DNA of 64,000 nucleotides from Streptomyces hygroscopicus. GTDB lineage: Bacteria > Actinomycetota > Actinomycetes > Streptomycetales > Streptomycetaceae. Both the position numbers and the translations under genes were made by a program. The notes beneath the pieces are model-generated. The model was not told where the DNA came from and ran no database searches. It saw only the letters and a program-made list of their open reading frames with translations. Location: contig CP018627.1 in the NCBI GenBank assembly GCA_002021875.1, positions 10,664,001 to 10,728,000 on the forward strand. The letters run 5' to 3'. This document shows, in pieces, positions 11,252-23,200 of this stretch; the first letter of the stretch is position 1, and every line of letters begins with the position of its first letter.

Positions 11252-14200
11252 ATGGCTACGTCCTCCGAGAGAGTTGTCGAAGCGCTGCGCGCTTCTTTGC
11301 GGGAAAACGACCGCCTCAAGCTACAGAATCAGCGCCTGGTCGCGGCGTCGCGTGAGCCCATTGCCATTGTCGGGATGAGCTGTCGTTTTCCTGGAGGCGT
11401 GCACACCCCGGAGCAACTGTGGCAACTCGTCGTCGATGGCGTCGACGCCATCTCCGGGTTTCCGACGAATCGCGGCTGGGACACCGAGGGGCTGTACCAC
11501 CCGGACCCGGACAATCCGGGGACGAGTTACGCCCGAGAGGGCGGTTTCTGCTACGAGGCTGACGAGTTCGACCCGCAGTTCTTCGGAATATCTCCCCGTG
11601 AGGCTGTGGCGACTGACCCGCAGCAGCGGTTGGTGCTCGAAGCGTCATGGGAGGCGTTCGAGCGAACCGGTATTGACCCACTGTCTCTGCGTGGCAAGCC
11701 GGTCGGGGTGTTCGTCGGCACGAACGGTCAGGACTACTCGACTCACCTTCTCGAGGCAGAAGGTGGGCTCGAGGGCTATCTGACGGGTAGCGCGGTCAGC
11801 GTGGTGTCGGGGCGTATTTCCTACACCTTGGGTCTTGAGGGGCCCGCGGTGTCGGTGGACACGGCGTGTTCGGCATCGCTGGTGGCGCTGCACATGGCCA
11901 TGCAGGCGCTGCGGCAGGGCGAGTGTGATCTGGCGCTGGCCGGTGGTGTGTCGGTGATGTCGACGCCGGGTGCCTTCGTGGAGTTCAGCCGGCAACGGGG
12001 GCTCGCCCCTGATGGCCGGTGCAAGCCGTTCGCGGACGCGGCGGATGGCACCGGCTGGTCCGAGGGCGTCGGCATGCTCCTCGTGGAGCGGCTGTCGGAC
12101 GCGCGCAAGAATGGTCACCCGGTGCTGGCGGTGGTGCGGGGCAGCGCCATCAACCAGGACGGCGCTTCGAACGGTCTGACGGCACCGAACGGCCCGTCGC
12201 AGCAGCGGGTGATCCGTCAGGCGCTGGCGAGTGCGGGCTTGTCGGCGTCGGATGTGGACGCGGTGGAGGCGCACGGTACGGGTACCACATTGGGTGACCC
12301 GATCGAGGCGCAGGCGCTGCTGGCGACGTATGGCAAGGAGCGGTCGGCGGACAGTCCGCTGTGGCTGGGTGCCATCAAGTCGAACATCGGCCATACCCAG
12401 GCCGCTGCTGGTGTCGCGGGTGTCATCAAGATGGTGATGGCGATGCGGCACGGTGTGCTGCCGAAGACGTTGCATGTGGATGAGCCGTCGCGGCAGGTGG
12501 ACTGGTCCGCGGGTGACGTGCGGTTGCTGACCGAGACCACCGCGTGGCCGGAGACGGACCGACCGCGCCGGGCGGGTATCTCCTCGTTCGGGGTGAGCGG
12601 GACCAACGCGCACACCATCATCGAGCAGGCTCCGGAAGCCGACCGTGATGGACAGACCCAGACGACGGCCCCCGAGGGGGACGAGGCCAAGCGGTCCGTT
12701 GTCCTGCCATGGCTGCTGTCCGGCAAGAGCGCGGAGGCGCTCGCCGCCCAGGCCGGCCGGCTCCACGCCCATCTGAGCGCCCACTCGGAGCCGGCGCTGA
12801 CGGACGTCGGCTTCTCCCTGGCCACGACGCGATCGGCTTTCGAGTACCGTGCGGCCCTGGTCGCCGGGGACCGGGACGAATTCCTCCGCGGCCTGAAGGC
12901 TCTGGCCACCGGCGAGAACGCGGCTCAGGTCATTCAGGGCACGACACGCGTCGAGGACACCCTCGCGTTCCTGTTCTCGGGCCAGGGCGCGCAGCGCCTG
13001 GGCATGGGGCGGGAGCTGTACGACGCCTTCCCGGTGTTCGCGCAGGCGCTGGACGAGGTGTGTGCGCACCTGGATGTGGTGCTGGACCGGCCGCTGCGTG
13101 AGGTGATGTTCGCGGCCGAGGGCAGTGCGGATGCCGAGCTGCTGGATCAGACGGCGTTCACCCAGCCGGCGCTGTTCGCCATCGAGGTGGCGCTGTTCCG
13201 GCTGCTGGAGCACTTCGGCGTCACCCCGGATGTCCTCATCGGCCACTCGGTGGGCGAGATCGCCGCCGCGCATGTGGCCGGGGTGTTCTCGCTGGAGGAC
13301 GCGTGCACGCTGATCGCGGCCCGTGGCCGGCTGATGCAGGCGCTGCCCGAGGGCGGCGCCATGGTGGCGGTGCAGGCGTCGGAGGAGGAGATCGCGGCGT
13401 CGCTGGCCGGTCGTGCGGCCGAGGTGAGCATCGCGGCCGTCAACGGCCCGGCCGCCGTGGTCATCGCCGGTGACGAGGGAGCGGCGCTGGAGATCGCCGC
13501 CCAGTGGGCGGAGCAGGGCCGCAAGACCCGCCGGCTGAAGGTCAGCCACGCCTTCCACTCGCCGCGCATGGACGCGATGCTGGACGACTTCCGCAAGGTC
13601 GTCGAAGGGCTCTCGTTCGCCGCGCCCTCCATCGATCTGGTCTCCAATGTGACCGGTGGGGTGGCCTCGGACGCCGAGGTGTGTTCGCCGGAGTACTGGG
13701 TGCGGCATGTGCGGGAGGGCGTGCGCTTCCTGGATGGAGTGCGGGCACTCGAGGGACAGGGCGTGACCACCCTCCTGGAGGTGGGTCCCGACGGTGTGCT
13801 CTCGGCGATGGCGCAGGACTGCCTGTCGGAACGGTCCGAGCCCGCCTCGGCGCCCGTGATCGTGCCGGGGCTGCGCAAGGACCGCTCGGAGGTCGTGGCC
13901 CTGACCACGGCGCTGGCCAGGCTGCACGTTCACGGGTCCGCCGTCGACTGGACCTCGGCCTTCGACGGTCTCGGGGCCCGCAGGGTCGACCTGCCGACCT
14001 ACGCCTTCCAGCGTCGGCGCTACTGGGCCGAGAAGTCCGCCGATGCGGCCGGTGCCGATCTCGGCATCCGCCACGAGGTGGACGCGCGGTTCTGGCAGGC
14101 CGTGGAGCGGGAGGACCTCGAATCGCTCGCGAGGACGCTGGACTTCGAGGATGAGGCGTCGCTGGGCGCGGTACTGCCCGCTCTGTCGGCATACTGGCGC

Positions 14201-17200
14201 AGCAGCCGCGATCAGTCGACGATCGACGGCTGGCGCTACCGGGTGTCGTGGAAGCCGGTCCCGGACGTGGCCGAGGGGTCGTTGTCGGGGACGTGGCTGG
14301 TGGTGGTTCCGGCGTCCCGCGCCGAGGACGAGCTGGTCCCGGGGGTTGTCGCCGGGCTCGAGCGGCATGGTGCGGGCGTGGTCTCGCTCGTGCTGGACGA
14401 GCGGGACCTGGACGGAAGCGTGCTGGCGGGGCGGCTGCGTGAGGTGGTCGGGCAGACGCCCGAGCTGAGTGGTGTGCTGTCGCTGCTCGCCCTGGACGAG
14501 GAGCCGAACTCGGAGTATCCGGCACTGTCGGGTGGTTATGCGCGGAGCCTGGTGCTGGCGCAGGCGATGGTCGAGGCGGATGTTCCGGCCCGGTTGTGGT
14601 GCGGTACGCGTGGCGCGGTGTCCGTGGGGCGCTGGGACCGGCTGACCGGCGCGGTGCAGTCGCAGGTCTGGGGTCTGGGACGGGTGGTGGCGCTGGAGCA
14701 CTCCGCGGTGTGGGGTGGTCTGGTGGATCTGCCCGAGTCGCTGGATGAGCGCGGTGCGGTGCGGCTGGCCGGTGTGCTGTCCGCGGGGAATGGCGAGGAC
14801 CAGGTCGCGATCCGTGGCTCGGGGGTGTTCGCCAGGCGTCTGGTGCGGGCTGACGCGGGTGTGGGAGCGGAGCGGCCGTGGCGGGCGCGTGGCACGGTGC
14901 TGGTGACCGGTGGCACCGGCGCGCTGGGCGGCCAGGTGGCCGGTTGGCTGGCGCGCAGCGGTGCCGAGCATCTGGTGCTGACCAGCCGACGCGGCCTCGA
15001 CGCGCCGGGCGCTGCCGAACTGCGCGATGAGCTCGAGGTGCTGGGCGCGCGGGTGACCGTGGTGGCGTGTGATGTGACGGACCGTGACGCGTTGGCCGCT
15101 GTCCTCGATGACATTCCGGAGGAGTTCCCGCTCAGCGCGGTGTTCCACGCGGCGGGTGTCGAGCAGGCGGCCGAGCTTTTGGGGATGAGCCTGGCGGACG
15201 CGGCGGCGGTGGTGTCCGGGAAGGCCGCGGGGGCCGCGTACCTGGATGAGCTGCTGGGCGACCGAGAGCTCGACGCGTTCGTGGTCTTCTCGTCCATCGC
15301 CGGTGTGTGGGGCAGTGGTGGCCAGGCCGCGTACAGCGCCGCCAACGCCTATCTGGACGCGCTGGTGGAGGAGCGCCGTGCGCGGAGTCTCGCCGGTACC
15401 GCCGTGGCCTGGGGCCCCTGGGCCGAGGGCGGTATGGCGGCCGCGGAGGGGGCGGAGAGGGAACTCGCCCGTCGTGGCCTGCGCGTCATGGCTCCGGGGC
15501 TGGCCATCGCCGCCTTGCAGGGCGCGATCGCGGGTGACGACGGTGCGGTGACGGTCGCCGATATGGACTGGGAGCGGTTCGCCCCCTCGTTCACCCTGGG
15601 GCGGCCGAGCCCGTTGATCGGAGACCTCCCCGAGGTCGCGAAGGTGCTCGAGGCCGCGGGCGCGTCCGGCGGGGCGGATGCTTCGTCGGGCCTGCGGGAG
15701 CGGTTGGCGGGGCTGACCGAGGCGGAGACCGACCGGGCCCTGCTCGACCTGGTGCGTGGCCATGTGGCCGCGGTCCTCGGGTTCACCGGTGGGGAGACGG
15801 TCGACGCCGAGCGCGCGTTCAAGGAGCTGGGCTTCGACTCGCTGACGGCGGTGGAGCTCCGTAACCGGCTGAACGCGGAGACCGGGCTGGCCCTGTCGGC
15901 GACGCTCGTCTTCGACTACCCGAACGCGTCGATTCTGGCGGACCACCTGCGTGCCGAGGTGCTGGGCACGCGGGGTGCGGTGGCCGGGCCGGTGGCGGTG
16001 GCGGCTCGGGTCGATGACGATCCGATCGCGATCGTCGGCATGAGCTGCCGCTTCCCGGGCGGGGTGCACAGCCCGGAGGATCTGTGGGACCTCGTGGTCG
16101 GCGGCAGCGACGCGATCTCCGAATTCCCGTCCAACCGCGGATGGGACGTGGACGGGATGTACGACCCGGACCCCGAGCGCTCGGGCACGTTCTACTCGCG
16201 CGAGGGCGGTTTCCTGCACGAGGCGGGCGAGTTCGACGCCTCGTTCTTCGGGATCTCGCCGCGTGAGGCGCTCGCCATGGATCCGCAGCAGCGGCTGCTG
16301 CTGGAGACCTCGTGGGAGGTGTTCGAGCGCGCCGGTATCGCTCCCACGTCCGTGCGCGGCAACCAGATCGGCGTGTTCGTGGGGGCCGCCACCTCGGGTT
16401 ACGGGTCCGGTGGCGGCGAGCTGGCCGAGGAGCTGGAAGGACAGCTGCTGACCGGTAACTCGGCATCGGTCGTGTCCGGTCGTATCTCCTACACCCTGGG
16501 TCTCGAGGGGCCCGCGATGACGATGGACTCGGCGTGCTCGTCGTCGCTGGTCGCCCTGCACCAGGCCGCGCAGGCGCTGCGTCAGGGCGAGTGCGACATG
16601 GCGCTCGCCGGCGGTGTCACCGTGCTGGCCACGCCGGCGGCCTTCGTGGAGTTCAGCCGCCAGCGTGGACTGGCGCCCGACGGCCGCTGCAAGCCGTTCG
16701 CGGACGCCGCGGACGGCACGGGGTGGTCCGAGGGTGTGGGCATGCTGCTGGTGGAGCGGCTGTCCGATGCCGAGCGCAACGGCCACCAGGTGCTGGCAAT
16801 TGTGCGTGGCAGCGCCATCAACCAGGACGGCGCCTCGAACGGTCTGACGGCGCCGAACGGCCCCTCGCAGCAGCGGGTCATCCGGCAGGCGCTGGCGAAC
16901 GCCCGCCTGTCGGCCGCCGAGGTGGACGCGGTGGAGGCGCACGGCACCGGCACCATGCTCGGCGACCCGATCGAGGCACAGGCGCTGCTCGCGACGTACG
17001 GCCAGGAGCGGCCGGAGGGCCGCCCGCTGTGGCTGGGCGCGCTGAAGTCGAACATCGGTCACACGCAGGCCGCCGCCGGTGTCGCCGGGATCATCAAGAT
17101 GGTCATGGCGATGCGGCACGGTGTGCTGCCGAAGATGCTGCATGTGGACGAGCCGTCGCGGCAGGTGGACTGGTCGGCGGGGGAGGTGCGGCTGCTGACC

Positions 17201-20200
17201 GAGGCCACCGAATGGCCGGAGACGGGTCAGCCGCGCCGGGTCGGTGTGTCGGCGTTCGGTGTGAGCGGCACCAACGCCCACACCATCATCGAGCAGGCCC
17301 CGGTGTACGACGAGGCGGTGCGGGACGAGGCTCCCGCCGAGGACCGCGGCGTCCTTGCCTGGGCGCTCTCCGGCCGGAGCCCGGAAGCCCTGCGCGCCCA
17401 GGCCGAACGGCTGAGGTCGCGTCTGATGGAGCGCACCGAACTGGGCGCGCTGGATGTGGGCTACTCGCTGGTGGCGACGCGCTCGGTCCTGGAACACCGT
17501 GCGGTGGTCACGGGCGCGGACCGTGCCGAACTGCTCCGGGGGCTCGAGGCTGTCGCGGCCGGTGAGACCGCCCCTGGTGTGATTCAGTCCGCTGCGCGTA
17601 CGTCGGGTTCGACCGCGTTCCTGTTCTCGGGTCAGGGTGCGCAGCGCCTGGGCATGGGGCGGGAGTTGTACGAGGCGTTCCCGGTGTTCGCGCGTGCGCT
17701 GGACGAGGTGTGCGCACACCTCGATGTGCTGCTGGACCGTCCGCTGAAGGACGTGATGTTCGCGGCGGAGGGGAGTGTGGATGCCGAGTTGCTGGATCAG
17801 ACGGCGTTCACCCAGCCCGCGCTGTTCGCGGTCGAGGTGGCGCTGTTCCGGCTGCTGAAGCACTGGGACGTGACGCCGGATGTGGTGATCGGTCACTCCA
17901 TCGGTGAGATCGCCGCCGCGCATGTGGCCGGGGTGTTCTCGCTCGAGGACGCCTGCACGCTGGTGGCCGCCCGTGGCCGTCTGATGCAGGCGCTTCCCGA
18001 GGGGGGTGCGATGGTCGCCGTCGAGGCGTCGGAGGAAGAGATCGCGGCGTCGCTGGCCGGTCGTGAGGCCGAGGTGAGCATCGCGGCCGTCAACGGGCCG
18101 ACCTCCGTGGTGATCGCGGGCGACGAGGCCGCGGCGCTGGAGATCGCCGGACAGTGGGCGGAGCAGGGCCGTAAGACCCGCCAACTGCGGGTCAGCCACG
18201 CGTTCCACTCGCCCCGTATGGACGCGATGCTGGGCGACTTCCGCAAGGTCATCGAGGGGCTGTCGTTCGCCCCGCCCTCGATCGCGCTGGTCTCCAACGT
18301 GTCGGGCAAGTCGGCGGGTGCCGACGAGGTGTGCTCGCCGGAGTACTGGGTGCGGCACGTGCGGGAGGCCGTGCGGTTCGCGGACGGGGTACGGGCACTC
18401 GAGGCGCAGGGCGTGACCACCTTCCTGGAGGTGGGCCCCGACGGGGTGCTCTCGGCGATGACGCGGGAGTGCCTGACGGCGGAGGATGCATCGGCCTCGG
18501 TCGTCGTGCCGGTGCTGCGCAAGGACCGCCCCGAGCCGCAGGCGTTGACGACGGCTCTGGCCGAACTCCACGCCCACGGCGGCACCGTCGACTGGGAGCA
18601 GCTCTTCGCCGGACGCGGTGCGCGGAAGGTCGAACTGCCCACCTACGCCTTCCAGCGACAGCGCTACTGGCTGGAGGACGCGGGTGGTGCGTCGGGTGGC
18701 TCCGCCGCCGACAGCGTGGACGCCCGGTTCTGGGAAGCGGTTGAGCGGGAGGACCTGGAGGCTCTCGCCGAGGCGCTGGACATCGACGGGGAGGGCTCGC
18801 TGAGCGAGTTGCTGCCCGCGCTGTCGTCGTACCGTCGGCAGCAGCGCGACCGGGCCACGGTCGACGGCTGGCGTTACCGCGTCTCGTGGAAGCCGGTCCC
18901 GGACCTGGCCACCGGGTCCCTGTCGGGGACCTGGCTGCTGGTGGTGCCGGCCGGACTGGCGGACAGCGACGTCACCACGTCGATCCGCCATGGATTCGAG
19001 AAGTACGGCGCCCGGGCGGTACCGGTGGCGGTTGCCGCCGACACGGACGCCGACGGGCTGGCCCGAGCACTGCTCGCCGCACTCGACGGTGAGTCCGAGG
19101 TCGGCGTGTTGTCGTTGCTCGGCTTGGACGAGGAGCCGCTCGTCGAGGAGCCGGTGGTCGCGGCCGGACTCGCGCTGACCCTGCGGTTGGTGCAGGCTCT
19201 GGCCGGGCTGGACATGGGCGTTCGGCTGTGGTGCGCCTCGCGGGGCGCGGTCTCGGTGGGGCGTTCCGACCGGCTCACCAGCCCGGTGCAGGCGGAGGTG
19301 TGGGGCCTTGGCCGGGTCGCCGCCCTGGAGCACCCCCGGATCTGGGGTGGCCTGGTCGATCTGCCCGAGGTACTCGACGAGCGTGCCGTCGGGCGGCTGG
19401 CCGGTGTGCTGTCCGCAGAGGGCGCCGAGGGCGCCGAGGACCAGGCGGCGGTGCGGGGCTCCGGAGTGTTCGGCCGGCGGCTGGCGCGTGTCGCGTCGTC
19501 GGGTGGCGGAGCCTGGCGGCCGACCGGCTCGGTTCTGGTGACCGGTGGTACGGGCGCGTTGGGCGCGCATGTGGCCCGTTGGGCGGTGCGCGAGGGCGCG
19601 GAGCACATCGTCCTCACCAGCCGCCGCGGCCTGGCGGCCGACGGTGCGCCCGAGCTCAAGGCGGAACTCGAGGCCATGGGCGCGCTGGTCTCCGTGGTCG
19701 CGTGCGATGTGGCCGACCGCGAAGCGCTCACCGAGCTGCTGGCGGGGATCCCCGAGGAGTTCCCCCTGCGCGGAGTGGTGCACGCGGCCGGCGTGCTGGA
19801 TGACGGTGTGCTGGACGGCCTGTCCGTCGACCGGGTCGCCGGGGTGCTCGGCGCCAAGGTGGCGGGCGCCCGGCAGCTGCACGAACTGACGGCACATCTG
19901 GATCTCGACGCGTTCGTGCTGTTCTCGTCGTTCGCCGGCGTCATGGGCGGCGCCGGACAGGGGGCCTACGCGGCGGCCAACGCCCACCTGGACGCGCTCG
20001 CGGTGCTGCGTCGTGGCGCCGGACTCGCCGGTACGGCGGTCGCCTGGGGGCCGTGGGCCGAGGCCGGTATGGCCGTGGAGGGTCGCGCCGGGGAACGGGT
20101 GCGCGGTGGTGTGGTGGCCGCGATGGACCCGGCGCTGGCCGTGGCGGCGCTCGGTTGGGCCGTCGGCCATGACGAGGCGGCACTCGTCGTCGCGGACGTC

Positions 20201-23200
20201 GACTGGGAGCGTCTGGCCTCGGCACATGCCGCGTCCGGCGGCGGTGCTTTCATCAGCGACATCCCCGAAGCGCACAAGCACCTGACCGCGGTCGAGGCCG
20301 GTGCCGAGGCGGAAGCCGCCACCTTCGCCCAGAAGCTCGCCGGACTGTCGGCGACCGAGCGCAACCAGGCCGTACTGGAACTGGTACGGGGGCACGCGGC
20401 CGCTGTGCTCGGCCATGCTTCGGCGGAGGCGGTCGAGCCCGGCCGGGCCTTCCGCGACCTCGGGTTCGACTCCCTCACCGCGGTCGAGCTGCGCAACCGG
20501 CTGGACCTCGCGACGGGGCTGCGTCTCCCGGCCACGCTGGTCTTCGACTATCCGAGCGCCGTCGAACTGGCCGACTACCTGGACGCCGAGGCGTTCGGCA
20601 CCACCCAGCCGGCCGTGGCCGCGGCCGAGCCGAGGGCCGTCGCCGTGGACAGTGACCCGATCGCGATCGTCGCGATGAGCTGCCACTTCCCCGGGGATGT
20701 CCATACTCCGGAGGAGCTGTGGCGGCTGGTCGCCGAGGGCGGCGACGCCATCGCCGAGTTCCCCGCCGACCGCGGTTGGGACCTCGACGGGCTGTACGAT
20801 CCCGACCCCGAGCGGTTCGGCACGTCCTACGCACGCGAGGGCGGCTTCCTCTACGGCGCCCCGGACTTCGACGCGGGGTTCTTCGGGATCTCGCCGCGCG
20901 AGGCGGTCGCCATGGACCCGCAGCAGCGGCTGCTGCTGGAGACGTCGTGGGAGGCGTTCGAGGGGGCCGGTATCGCTCCGGAGTCGCTGCGGGGCACCCG
21001 GGCGGGTGTGTTCGTCGGCACGAACGGCCAGGACTACGCCGGGTTGTGGATGGACGCGCAGGGTGACCTCGAGGGGCACCTGGGCACGGGCAGTGCGGCC
21101 AGCGTGGCGTCGGGGCGCATCTCCTACACCTTCGGTCTCGAGGGACCCGCGGTGACGGTGGACACCGCGTGCTCCTCGTCGCTCGTGGCACTCCACATGG
21201 CCATGCAGGCGCTGCGCCAGGGCGAGTGTGATCTGGCGCTGGCCGGTGGTGTGTCGGTGATGTCGACACCGGGTGCGTTCGTGGAGTTCAGCCGTCAGCG
21301 TGGACTCGCTCCCGACGGTCGGTGCAAGCCGTTCTCCGACGGGGCGGATGGCACCGGGTGGGGCGAGGGCATCGGCATGCTGCTCGTGGAGCGGCTGTCG
21401 GACGCCCGCCGCAACGGCCACCCGGTGCTGGCGGTGGTGCGTGGCAGCGCCATTAACCAGGACGGCGCGTCGAACGGTCTGACGGCACCGAACGGCCCGT
21501 CGCAGCAGCGGGTGATCCGGCAGGCGCTGGCCAGTGCCGGACTGTCGGCCGCCGAGGTGGACGCGGTGGAGGCGCACGGCACCGGCACCATGCTGGGTGA
21601 CCCGATCGAGGCGCAGGCGCTGCTGGCCACTTACGGCCAGGGCCGGGCGGAGGGAAGTCCGCTGTGGCTGGGGGCCATCAAGTCGAACATCGGCCACACG
21701 CAGGCCGCCGCCGGTGTCGCCGGGATCATCAAGATGGTCATGGCGATGCGGTACGGCGTGCTGCCGAAGACGCTGCATGTGGGCGAGCCGTCGCGGCAGG
21801 TGGACTGGTCGGCGGGTGAGGTGCGGCTGCTGACCGAGACGACCGCGTGGCCGGAGACGGACCGACCGCGCCGAGCGGGTATCTCCTCGTTCGGACTGAG
21901 CGGCACCAACGCGCACACCATCATCGAACAGGCCCCCGCCGTGGCGGAGTCCGAGGTCTCGGACCCCGCGACCCCCGGAACGGCCGATTCGATGGACATG
22001 GTGCCGTGGCTGGTCTCCGGGAAGAGCCCGGAGGCGTTGCGGGCGCAGGCCGAACGGCTGCACACGCATGTGGCGGCCCGGGCCGACCTCGGGGCGCTGG
22101 ACGTGGGGTACTCGTTGGCGACCCGCTCGGTGTTCGAGCACCGGGCCGTGCTGGTCGGCGAGGACCGGGAAGCCCTTCTGCGTGGTCTTGAGGCCGTGGC
22201 CGGGCGCGGGATCGCCTCCGGCGTCGTCCAGGGGCAGGCGGTACCGGGTGGCAAGACGGCGTTCCTGTTCTCGGGCCAGGGCGCGCAGCGCCTGGGCATG
22301 GGGCGGGAGTTGTACGAGGCGTTCCCGGTGTTCGCGCAGGCGCTGGACGAGGTGTGCGCGCACCTGGATGTGGTGCTGGACCGTCCGCTGCGGGATGTGG
22401 TGTTCGCGGCCGAGGGCAGTGCGGATGCCGAACTGCTGGATCAGACGGCGTTCACCCAGCCGGCGCTGTTCGCCATCGAGGTGGCGCTGTTCCGGCTGCT
22501 GGAGCACTTCGGCATCACCCCGGATGTGGTGATCGGGCACTCCATCGGTGAGATCGCGGCGGCACATGTGGCCGGGGTGTTCTCGCTGGAGGACGCGTGC
22601 ACGCTGATCGCGGCCCGCGGCCGGCTGATGCAGGCGCTGCCCGAGGGCGGCGCGATGGTGGCCATCCAGGCATCCGAGGAGGAGGTCGCCGCGTCACTCG
22701 CCGGCCGCGAGCACGAGATGAGCATCGCGGCGGTCAACGGTCCGTCGGCAGTGGTGATCGCCGGCCATGCGGCAGCGGTCCAGGAGGTGGCGGACACATG
22801 GACGGCGAAGGGGGCAAAGACTAGGCGTTTGCGGGTCTCGCATGCGTTTCACTCTTGCCTCATGGACAGTATGTTGGACGCGTTCGGCCACGTGGTCCGT
22901 GAGGTCTCTTTTGAACCGCCGACCATGGCGCTGGTGTCCAATGTCACCGGTGGGCTGGTATCGGAAGCGGAGATGTGTTCTCCGGATTACTGGGTTCGGC
23001 ATGTGCGTGAGGCGGTTCGGTTCGCGGATGGGGTACGTTCGCTTGAGGCGTTGGGTGTGACCAGGTTCTTGGAAGTGGGTCCCGATGGTGTGCTCACCGC
23101 GATGGCTCAGGACTGCCTCGCGGAAAGCGCCGAAGACACTTCGGCGGCAATGCTGGTTCCTGTGCTGCGCAAGCAGCGCCCCGAAACAGGGGCGTTGGTG

